A stretch of DNA of 5,565 nt, from positions 1 through 5,565 of the forward strand of contig JAAYXZ010000120.1 of the NCBI GenBank assembly GCA_012515635.1, given 5' to 3'. Positions 1 to 5,565 of the stretch are shown one piece after another. This stretch comes from Elusimicrobiota bacterium. GTDB lineage: Bacteria; Ratteibacteria; UBA8468; B48-G9; JAFGKM01. Numbering within the stretch: position 1 is the stretch's first letter; every line of letters starts with the position of its first letter. The notes under the pieces were generated by a model, which made no database searches, was not told the origin of the DNA, and worked only from the letters and a program-made list of their open reading frames with translations. Made by a program: the position numbers and the translations under genes.

Positions 1-1
1 T

Positions 2-178
2 CCTAAACTCTTTCTCAGGTCTGTTTTTTTAAAAACACGTAAACTATTGTTTATCTTTGCTCCTTCAAAAAAAGAAAAGATACAGTTTGCTTTATTGGAA
101 AATATATATAAATTATCACAACGTTGCGGTTTTTTATATGAGAAAAAACAGACGAACAAGAAAAAAAATGATAATTGA
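2..178 (+). CDS. C-terminal end of an unidentified upstream protein (5' partial)
   Basis: This frame is open from the window edge for 58 codons and ends at TGA 176-178; the other two forward frames hit stops within the first 30 bases. The translated tail starts PKLFLRSVFLKTRKLLFIFA and continues with a plausible helix (around KIQFALLENIYKLSQRCGFL, residues 27-46), ending in a very Lys/Asn-rich stretch. The mix of hydrophobic and basic residues, with no internal stop, looks like a real protein end. It lies 33 bases before the next gene on the same strand, so it is probably the preceding operon member. The basic, membrane-friendly tail resembles what often follows the catalytic domain of GT2 glycosyltransferases, but no catalytic motif is inside the window and I cannot name the family. 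The reading frame is fairly secure; the function is unknown. Confidence 0.55.
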   Translation, partial: PKLFLRSVFLKTRKLLFIFAPSKKEKIQFALLENIYKLSQRCGFLYEKKQTNKKKNDN

Positions 179-202
179 CACTGCAAAACATAGGCGTTCT
201 TT

Positions 203-208
203 AGGGGG
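203..208 (+). promoter_or_regulatory. Ribosome binding site for the GT2-GT4 gene
   Basis: AGGGGG lies 3 bases before ATG 212, a slightly tight but usable Shine-Dalgarno position. An in-frame TAG at 191-193 lies upstream and no ATG, GTG or TTG codon lies between it and 212, so this site and the ATG at 212 fix the start. Confidence 0.6.
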
Positions 209-211
209 CTT

Positions 212-2314
212 ATGAGCATCATAACAAGAGGCATAAGATATTTGTTTAAGTATGGTCCCAAGCAATTTTTTAAAAGATTCTTCTCTGTTTATACCACACC
301 CTCTTATATGATAAAGAAAAAATACTCTCATTTAATCAGTCCCTCTAAAGTAAACAAATTAAAACTTAGCGAAACGGAAGAGTTGATGTTTCCTATCTGT
401 GAAAAAATTAAAGTATCCATAATAATACCTGTCCTCAATAAATGGCAATATACATACCACTCTCTATCCTCTATTCTTGAAAACACCAAAGGAAATGAAT
501 ATGAGGTAATAATAATAGACAACGGAAGCACTGATGAGACGCAGGAGATGCTAAAGAGAGTAAAGAATATAGTAATACACCGCAATAAAGAGAATTTTGG
601 GTTTTCTCGCGCTTGCAACCTTGGAGCAGAGATATCCAACGGAGAATATCTGATGTTTTTGAATAATGATACTTATGTTCTACCTAAATGGTTGGAATAT
701 TTACTAAAAACATTCAAGACCCATAAAGATGCCGGATTGGTCGGTTCAAAACTGCTTTTCCATACAGGGCATTTACAGGAAGCAGGATATATTGTCTGGA
801 AAAATAAATTGATAGAAAACTATGGAAGATGGGATAATCCGCAAAAGCCGGAATATAACTATGTTAAAGAGGTGGATTATTGTTCAGGCGCATCTATATT
901 GGTAAAAAAACATCTATTTGAGGAGATAGGCGGTTTTGATACCACATATTCTCCTGCATACAGCGAAGACACAGATTTGGCATTTAAAATAAGGAGTAAC
1001 GGCTATAAAGTTTTATATCAACCTAAATCTGAGGTTATACATATTGAGAGAGTCAGCAGCGGCGGAGAGAGAGCGGGTGATTTTAAAGGGTATCAGGAGA
1101 GACACTTAAAACAGTTCTACGAGAGATGGTCTGGTGTCATTGAAAAGGAAAACCTGGAATTCAAGTGTGTGGACAGGAAGAAAGACCTGTTTCTGGCGCG
1201 CGACAGGTCTTTCAATAAACGCATAATTTTGGTAATAGACCAGAAGGTGCCTGAATACGATAAAGATGCGGGTTCAGTAAGAATGTATGAGTATTTAAAA
1301 ATTTTTGTGGAGATGGGGGCAAAGGTTATTTTTTGGCCGGATAACCTATATCCTACTGAGCCATATACATCTGAACTTCAGAATTTAGGGATAGAAGTGA
1401 TTTATGGCATTCGGCGGTTAAAAAAGTATATAAAGACCTATGGGAAGGTTATAGATTTCTTTTATCTTTCCCGTCCGCATATCGCCATAAAATATATTGA
1501 TGCTATAAAAGAATACTCTGATGCCAAAATAATATATGATGTTCAGGACCTTCATTATCTTAGGACAAAGAGGAGAGCGAAGGTAACCGATAATGCCGAT
1601 ATTTTGAAAACAGCGGAAGAGTTAAAGAGACAAGAGGTGTATCTTATGGAGAAGAGTGATGCGACAATCTCTTTAAGCATACAGGAGCAGGAGATAATAA
1701 AAAAAATCAATCCCGTCATCAATGCGCATGTTCTTCCCTATGTGCAGTCCGTAACAGATAAATATGCAGGCCTTGAGAGACGGGAAGATTTGGTTTTTAT
1801 AGGGGGGTTTCAACATACTCCGAATCAAGACGGTATCTGTTGGTTTGTAAAAGAGGTTTTTCCTTTTGTTACAAAAGAAATGCCGAAAGTTAAGCTCTTT
1901 ATTATCGGCAGTAATCCCTCCGCGCAAATATTGGATTTGGGCTCCGTTGAAAATGTTATTATAACAGGGTATGTAGCAGATGTGTCTCCTTATTTTGAAA
2001 AAGCGCGGGTCTTTGTAGCGCCTTTAAGATACGGGGCGGGTTATAAAGGAAAGATAGCCCATGCGATGAGTTATGGACTGCCTGTTGTCACCACATCCAT
2101 AGGCGCTGAGGGGATGAACCTCTCTGAATATGAAAATGTCTTAATCGGCGATACACCGAAAGAGTTTGCCGATAAAACGATAGCGGCATACAAAGATGAA
2201 GACCTTTGGAATAAACTATCGCAAAACTCCTTGAAATATGTAAGGGAGATTTGCAGTTCACAGTCAGCGATAAGAAAATTTTCCGAGATATTTGAACAAC
2301 TTATCAGCGGATAA
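212..2314 (+). CDS. Bifunctional glycosyltransferase, GT2 domain fused to GT4 domain
   Basis: This 700-residue protein probably adds two sugars in succession to a lipid-linked polysaccharide precursor in the cytoplasm or at the inner membrane. The first ~65 residues are basic and have no clear membrane helix. The GT2 (GT-A fold) domain spans about 67-300: a KVSIIIPVLN strand at 67-76, nucleotide-binding IIDNGSTDET at 101-110, a metal-binding DXD-like NND at 151-153, and SEDTDLAFKIRSNGY at 251-265 with the acidic catalytic-base region. A charged linker (~305-335) follows. The GT4 (GT-B fold) domain runs ~336-700: ILVIDQKVPEYDKDAGSVRM (339-358), a form common in GT2-GT4 fusions, then FIGGFQHTPNQDG (529-541), and the donor-site region YGAGYKGKIAHAMSYGLPVV (607-626). 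In that last motif the usual Glu before AM is His617. Length fits known GT2-GT4 fusions. The start is fixed by an in-frame stop at 191. The next gene begins 9 bases after the stop. Sugar donors and linkages cannot be read from sequence. Confidence 0.93.
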   Translation: MSIITRGIRYLFKYGPKQFFKRFFSVYTTPSYMIKKKYSHLISPSKVNKLKLSETEELMFPICEKIKVSIIIPVLNKWQYTYHSLSSILENTKGNEYEVIIIDNGSTDETQEMLKRVKNIVIHRNKENFGFSRACNLGAEISNGEYLMFLNNDTYVLPKWLEYLLKTFKTHKDAGLVGSKLLFHTGHLQEAGYIVWKNKLIENYGRWDNPQKPEYNYVKEVDYCSGASILVKKHLFEEIGGFDTTYSPAYSEDTDLAFKIRSNGYKVLYQPKSEVIHIERVSSGGERAGDFKGYQERHLKQFYERWSGVIEKENLEFKCVDRKKDLFLARDRSFNKRIILVIDQKVPEYDKDAGSVRMYEYLKIFVEMGAKVIFWPDNLYPTEPYTSELQNLGIEVIYGIRRLKKYIKTYGKVIDFFYLSRPHIAIKYIDAIKEYSDAKIIYDVQDLHYLRTKRRAKVTDNADILKTAEELKRQEVYLMEKSDATISLSIQEQEIIKKINPVINAHVLPYVQSVTDKYAGLERREDLVFIGGFQHTPNQDGICWFVKEVFPFVTKEMPKVKLFIIGSNPSAQILDLGSVENVIITGYVADVSPYFEKARVFVAPLRYGAGYKGKIAHAMSYGLPVVTTSIGAEGMNLSEYENVLIGDTPKEFADKTIAAYKDEDLWNKLSQNSLKYVREICSSQSAIRKFSEIFEQLISG
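1180..1213 (+). repeat. Perfect 11-bp inverted repeat at the GT2/GT4 linker
   Basis: GAAAGACCTGT (1180-1190) and its exact reverse complement ACAGGTCTTTC (1203-1213) flank a 12-base GC-rich loop, TTCTGGCGCGCG. The structure is inside the coding sequence, over codons 323-334, in the stretch joining the GT2 and GT4 domains. No T-run follows, so it is not an intrinsic terminator. The repeat itself is certain; whether it folds or acts is unknown. Confidence 0.8.
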
Positions 2315-2323
2315 TGAAAAAAT

Positions 2324-3541
2324 ATGTTGAAGATAGAGAACCCTATAAAAAAAAGGACGGCAGAGGTAATAAATCTACTGCTTTTTTTAGTTTTTTTACC
2401 TTTCACTTTCAGGAAAAAGAAGTCCTTGCCTGAAAGTCCGATAAAAATTTTAATCCTGCGGTTAGACCATATCGGCGATGTTGTTATGGCAACAGGTGTT
2501 TATAAGCATATAAAGAATAGATTCCCCAAATGTAAGATTTCAGTAATGACGGGGAGATGGGGCACAGACATTTTAGAAGGGAATCCTTATATTGACGAGA
2601 TAATTATACATAACTGTCCTTGGTGGAAAAAAGTCAGAAAAGAAAAGGCGGGTTATTTAAAGTGGTTATTCGGGGAATTGCCTCCTTTAATAAAAAAAAT
2701 CCGGGGAGAGAGTTTTGATATCGGCATTGACCTCAGAGGCGATTTCAGGCATATCCTCTTTTTTCTCTTTTTAGGAAAGGTGAAGTATAAGATAAGTTAT
2801 AACCGCTCAGGCGGCGAATACCTTTTAGAGAGAGCCGCTGATTATAACCTGAATCTTCATGAGATAGAAAAAAACTTTAAACTTCTTGAAGCGATTGGCA
2901 TAAAAAATATTCCGACAGAAGAGAAAAGCCCTCAAATTTTTCTCTTTGAAAAAGAGCAGATAGAGGCAAAAAATATTTTTGAAGCAACAAATATCCCCAA
3001 AAATTCCCTGAAGATAATAATGCACCCGGGAGCGGGCAATAAATCAAGGATGTGGGGACATAAAAATTTCGCCTCTTTTATAAACCATATCTCTGAAAAA
3101 TATTCTGTATCCGTATTTCTTATCGGAGATAGAAAAGAATATCGGATATGCGAGGCAATAAAGCAATTATCAGGGGAGAATGTCTATAACACCGCGGGTG
3201 TTATGAAAATCAGAGAGAGTGCCGCATTAATTGAACAAGGAGATATGTTTATCGGGAATGATTCATCTATGGGGCATATAGCCGCTTCTTTTGGTGTTCC
3301 ATCGCTTATTTTGCTTGGTCCGACCACACCTGAAAGGTGTAAGCCGTATAATAAGAGATTAACCTGCATTTATCATAAATTCCCTTGTTCCCCCTGTCTC
3401 CAAAACAGGTGTGTTCTGACGGGAACGGAACAAGGTGAATGTATGGAGAGCATTAAGGTGGAAGAAGTGGCGCTTCTTTTTGAAAAAATAGTCCGAGAGC
3501 AGATAAACAGGTATAATAAAACACAAGAGGGGGAGGTATAA
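2324..3541 (+). CDS. Glycosyltransferase family 9 (heptosyltransferase-like)
   Basis: This 405-residue GT-B enzyme is of the ADP-heptose:LPS heptosyltransferase superfamily and likely transfers a heptose or similar sugar to a lipid-linked acceptor on the cytoplasmic face. The domain starts at IKILILRLDHIGDVV (40-54), where Asp52 in the GD pair matches the catalytic Asp of WaaC-type enzymes. The C-terminal donor half shows HPGAGNKSRMWG (234-245), FLIGD (265-269), NTAG (289-292) and GNDSSMGHIAAS (311-322), the classic GT9 D-S/T-x-x-x-H-x-A region. A cysteine cluster, Cys348, 355, 358, 363 and 373, resembles the CSPC...C...C element of many heptosyltransferases. Residues 14-30 are strongly hydrophobic and followed by FRKKK, an N-terminal extension absent from minimal GT9 enzymes, possibly a membrane anchor. 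ATG 2324 is the first start after in-frame TGA 2315-2317, but its Shine-Dalgarno is poor; TTG 2426 (codon 35) has AGGAAAAAGAAG just upstream and is an alternative. The family is secure, the substrate is not. Confidence 0.93.
   Translation: MLKIENPIKKRTAEVINLLLFLVFLPFTFRKKKSLPESPIKILILRLDHIGDVVMATGVYKHIKNRFPKCKISVMTGRWGTDILEGNPYIDEIIIHNCPWWKKVRKEKAGYLKWLFGELPPLIKKIRGESFDIGIDLRGDFRHILFFLFLGKVKYKISYNRSGGEYLLERAADYNLNLHEIEKNFKLLEAIGIKNIPTEEKSPQIFLFEKEQIEAKNIFEATNIPKNSLKIIMHPGAGNKSRMWGHKNFASFINHISEKYSVSVFLIGDRKEYRICEAIKQLSGENVYNTAGVMKIRESAALIEQGDMFIGNDSSMGHIAASFGVPSLILLGPTTPERCKPYNKRLTCIYHKFPCSPCLQNRCVLTGTEQGECMESIKVEEVALLFEKIVREQINRYNKTQEGEV
3383..3435 (+). repeat. Nested inverted repeats, possible three-way junction
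   Basis: Outer arms CCTTGTTCC (3383-3391) and GGAACAAGG (3427-3435) are perfect 9-bp complements. Between them sit two smaller hairpins: CCTGT/ACAGG (3393-3397 with 3405-3409, 7-base loop) and GTTCT/GGAAC (3413-3417 with 3422-3426, one T-G wobble, 4-base loop). Together they can form a three-way junction. It is inside the GT9 gene over codons 354-371, the cysteine-cluster region. Pairing is directly visible; function is unproven. Confidence 0.6.
3527..3536 (+). promoter_or_regulatory. Ribosome binding site for the DUF1972/GT4 gene
   Basis: GAGGGGGAGG is a strong Shine-Dalgarno-like run inside the last codons of the GT9 gene. It is 12 bases before ATG 3549, longer than ideal; a weaker AAGAAG (3543-3548) directly abuts the ATG. 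No other in-frame start codon lies nearby, and the ATG gives the usual family N-terminus. Confidence 0.5.
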
Positions 3542-3548
3542 TAAGAAG

Positions 3549-4667
3549 ATGCGGCTGGCGATAATCGGAACAAGGGGAGTGCCTGCAAAATACGGCGGAT
3601 TTGAGACCTGCGCTGAAGAGTTAAGCGTCGGTCTTGTCCAGCAAGGGCATAAGGTCATTGTATCAGCCAGAAGATACCTGTATCCTGACAGACCTGCATC
3701 ATATAAAGGGGTCCAACTTTGTTATCCTGTGAGTATTCCCGGAAAAATCACAGATACATTCTCTCATACATTTTTCAGTATTATCCGTGTGCTGTTCTGG
3801 TCGCCTGATGTAGTTTTGATATTCAATTCCGCTAACAGCCCTCTTGCCGTTATACCAAAGATGTTCGGTAAAAAGGTTGTAATAAATGTGGACGGTCTTG
3901 AGTGGAGAAGGGCGAAGTGGGGCACAACAGCAAAGATGTATTATAAGTTATCTGAGTTTTTTTCATCTCTTATCGCTGATGTCGTCATATCCGATGCAAA
4001 AGCAATCAAAGAATACTACAGCAGGAAGTATAATAGGGATAGTGTCTATATCCCGTATGGAGCGCCTCATATTGAGAGTAAAAACCCCGAGATACTGAAA
4101 CAATACGGATTAAAGCCCGATGAGTATTTTTTTATAGGGAGCCGTCTTGAGCCGGAGAACCATCAGGATATGGCAATAGAGGCGTTCCTGAAGGTAGATA
4201 CGGATAAGTCCCTTGTTATCGCGGGCGGCGCTAACTGGGAGAGCCCTTATGTTAAAAAAATAAGTGCGGTTAAAGATACTAAAATAAAGATTCTCGGACC
4301 TGTCTATACGCCGGGGCATATAGAAGAGTTGCATGCAAATGCCTATGCCTATATCCACGGGAATGAGGTAGGCGGGACTAACCCTGCATTGCTGAAGGCG
4401 ATGGGCAGCAGCAACTGCACCATAGCGCTGGATGTCTCTTTTAACAGAGAGGTGCTGGGGAATACAGGATTATTCTTCAAAGATGTGTCTGAACTGAAAC
4501 GCCGCATAGATTTTCTTCTTGAAAACCCGGCAGTTTTAAATTCCTTGCGGCAGAAGACAAAAGAGAGAGCAGAAAAACTATATAGGTGGGAAGATGTTAT
4601 CAATGGATATAAAAAGGTCTTTACGGAATTGAGATATGGAAAAGAGAAAAATTCTGCTGTTCGTTGA
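3549..4667 (+). CDS. DUF1972/GT4 glycosyltransferase, rhamnosyltransferase-like
   Basis: This 372-residue cytoplasmic GT-B enzyme of polysaccharide assembly has a DUF1972 N-terminal acceptor domain (about 1-180) and a GT4 donor domain (about 185-365). Family hallmarks are IIGTRGVPAKYGGFET (5-20), the conserved VDGLEWRRAKWG (114-125), IPYGA (168-172), GSRLEPENHQDM (197-208) for donor phosphate contact, and HGNEVGGTNPALLKAMGSSN (270-289). Members of this family include rhamnosyltransferases acting on the second sugar of capsule or EPS repeat units, so a rhamnose donor is a reasonable guess, not a demonstration. The usual GGTNPsLLEA motif here reads GGTNPALLKA: Lys283 (codon AAG, 4395-4397) replaces the Glu expected to bind the donor ribose. 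The gene starts 7 bases after the GT9 stop and overlaps the next gene by 32 bases, suggesting coupled translation. Length is normal for the family, and the N-terminus confirms the start. Confidence 0.93.
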   Translation: MRLAIIGTRGVPAKYGGFETCAEELSVGLVQQGHKVIVSARRYLYPDRPASYKGVQLCYPVSIPGKITDTFSHTFFSIIRVLFWSPDVVLIFNSANSPLAVIPKMFGKKVVINVDGLEWRRAKWGTTAKMYYKLSEFFSSLIADVVISDAKAIKEYYSRKYNRDSVYIPYGAPHIESKNPEILKQYGLKPDEYFFIGSRLEPENHQDMAIEAFLKVDTDKSLVIAGGANWESPYVKKISAVKDTKIKILGPVYTPGHIEELHANAYAYIHGNEVGGTNPALLKAMGSSNCTIALDVSFNREVLGNTGLFFKDVSELKRRIDFLLENPAVLNSLRQKTKERAEKLYRWEDVINGYKKVFTELRYGKEKNSAVR

Positions 4668-5565
4668 CGGGATTATTATATTTGTATCGTTTTTACTCGG
4701 TTATTATTTCAGGTTCTATTCAGGTCTGTTTGCATATAAAGGTGTGCCGTCTATACATTTTTATCTCAATATCACCTTATTTGCGGTTATCTTATACATC
4801 ATAGTATTAACATCTTTTGGGCTATATACAGAACGGTTATTCCCAAATTTTATAAGGGAACTGGCTTTGCTTATCCAATCAACTTTTTGGATGGTAATAG
4901 TTCTTACGGCAGGTATGTTTTTTTATAGAGGGTTTGCATATTCCCGATTAGCGGTAGGGTTTACTATTATTTTCTCTTTCTTTCTCTTATGGGTTTCGCA
5001 TTATCTGTTTATAAAAAGGGAATTAAATACCGCAAAAAAAATCCTTCTCATAGGGCAGGGGAAACAGATAAACTCTTTACTGAAAAGAATATCTATGCAT
5101 TACGCTTTAGTAAAAACGGATATTCTCCCTGAATTTAATGAAGAGTTGACAGAAAAGATGTTGAACAAAAAAGAATATCTCTTTATTATTGCCCTTCCCA
5201 AAAATTATTCAGAAAACCTTGCGCTTGCGAAGATAGCAAAAAAAGAGAATATACACTTATATCTCGTCCCTGCAATATATCAGTTTCTTCATTCCAAAAG
5301 TATAGAGGATATAGACGGGCTTCCCCTGCTTGCCACAGGAAGAATACCTGTGGAAAAGTTTCCAAACACATTCTTAAAGAGATTTGTGGATTTAATCGTC
5401 GGGGCTCTGCTATTCATACTTTTCTGTGTATCCCTGCCGTTGATATCTCTTTTGATTGCAGTTGATTCACGGGGTCCTGTCTTTTTCAGGCAGGAACGGA
5501 TAGGGTTTAAGGGGATTGTTTTCCAAATATATAAATTCAGAACGATGAAAAGCACCTCTGGCAAA
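4636..5565 (+). CDS. Polyprenyl-phosphate sugar phosphotransferase, WbaP/WcaJ type (3' partial)
   Basis: 310 codons are open from ATG 4636 to the window end. The product joins a sugar-1-phosphate from a nucleotide sugar to undecaprenyl phosphate, the first step of repeat-unit assembly, in the inner membrane. Four predicted membrane segments (about 6-26, 42-63, 79-97, 105-126) carry family-like motifs FGLY (61-64) and FAYSRLAV (100-107). A cytoplasmic Rossmann-like middle domain (about 134-240) begins KKILLIGQGKQ but lacks a clear GxGxxG. The bacterial sugar transferase domain (PF02397) starts at KRFVDLIVGALL (248-259), with a re-entrant hydrophobic helix broken at Pro268, then DSRGPVFFRQERIG (277-290) and YKFRTM (299-304). 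The catalytic Asp-Glu pair normally found just after this point, and the C-terminus, lie outside the window. ATG 4636 is the first start after in-frame TGA 4630-4632; the Shine-Dalgarno (CGGA, 4624-4627) is weak. It overlaps the previous gene by 32 bases. The class is firm; the sugar (glucose, galactose or other) is not determinable. Confidence 0.92.
   Translation, partial: MEKRKILLFVDGIIIFVSFLLGYYFRFYSGLFAYKGVPSIHFYLNITLFAVILYIIVLTSFGLYTERLFPNFIRELALLIQSTFWMVIVLTAGMFFYRGFAYSRLAVGFTIIFSFFLLWVSHYLFIKRELNTAKKILLIGQGKQINSLLKRISMHYALVKTDILPEFNEELTEKMLNKKEYLFIIALPKNYSENLALAKIAKKENIHLYLVPAIYQFLHSKSIEDIDGLPLLATGRIPVEKFPNTFLKRFVDLIVGALLFILFCVSLPLISLLIAVDSRGPVFFRQERIGFKGIVFQIYKFRTMKSTSGK
5333..5353 (+). 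repeat. Perfect 7-bp inverted repeat inside the sugar transferase gene
   Basis: CCACAGG (5333-5339) and CCTGTGG (5347-5353) flank a 7-base loop, AAGAATA. It lies over codons 233-240, at the end of the Rossmann-like domain just before the catalytic domain. No T-run follows, so it is not a terminator, and a chance origin is possible. Confidence 0.6.

Noticed and set aside
15..26. 12-base match TCAGGTCTGTTT shared with 4720-4731.
   Set aside because: One such match is expected by chance in a window this size, and the two copies are read in different frames.
23..36. T-run/A-run palindrome GTTTTTTTAAAAAC near the window start as a possible terminator.
   Set aside because: It has no GC stem, leaves a two-base loop and sits inside the partial upstream coding frame.
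175..180. Exact TTGACA, a consensus -35 box, just before the GT2-GT4 gene.
   Set aside because: No recognisable -10 hexamer lies 16-18 bases downstream, and the motif overlaps the stop codon of the upstream reading frame; in an AT-rich tail this is likely chance.
2314..2433. A 39-codon reading frame starting in the TAATG at the GT2-GT4 stop.
   Set aside because: It lies in another frame inside the GT9 gene, is low-complexity (Lys/Phe-rich) and has no homologue I recognise; the GT9 frame explains the same DNA.
3359..3658. Minus-strand open frames opposite the GT9 and DUF1972 genes.
   Set aside because: They have no ribosome binding site or recognisable domain and lie opposite strongly supported glycosyltransferase genes.

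Overview
The window is an AT-rich, densely packed bacterial segment with all genes on the + strand. It is part of a cell-surface polysaccharide (O-antigen, capsule or exopolysaccharide) biosynthesis cluster. A GT9 (heptosyltransferase-type) enzyme next to a polyprenyl-phosphate sugar transferase favours a Gram-negative-type envelope. Heavy use of ATA (Ile) and AGA/AGG (Arg) codons would fit lineages such as Nitrospirota or Omnitrophota, but this is an impression from codon choice and gene style, not a proven assignment.

Layout: (1) 2-178 is the last 58 codons of an unidentified upstream gene, cut by the window start. (2) 212-2314 is a two-domain glycosyltransferase, GT2 fused to GT4. (3) 2324-3541 is a GT9 glycosyltransferase with a hydrophobic N-terminal extension and a C-terminal cysteine cluster. 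(4) 3549-4667 is a DUF1972/GT4 glycosyltransferase of the rhamnosyltransferase-like type. (5) 4636 to the window end is a 310-codon, 3'-truncated polyprenyl-phosphate sugar phosphotransferase of the WbaP/WcaJ type, the enzyme class that starts repeat-unit assembly on the lipid carrier. Gaps between genes are 33, 9 and 7 bases, followed by a 32-base overlap, and no terminator is visible between them. They are therefore probably one operon with translational coupling.

Working model (inference): the last gene loads the first sugar-1-phosphate onto undecaprenyl phosphate at the inner membrane, and the upstream glycosyltransferases extend the chain on the cytoplasmic face. No flippase, polymerase, ABC exporter or nucleotide-sugar synthesis gene is in the window, so the export route and sugar composition cannot be read here.

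No RNA gene, insertion sequence, CRISPR array or obvious novel system was found. The points most worth a second look are a perfect 11-bp inverted repeat exactly at the GT2/GT4 linker, a potential three-way-junction fold over the cysteine-cluster codons of the GT9 gene, and non-acidic residues in both GT4 domains where the second Glu of the EX7E motif normally sits.
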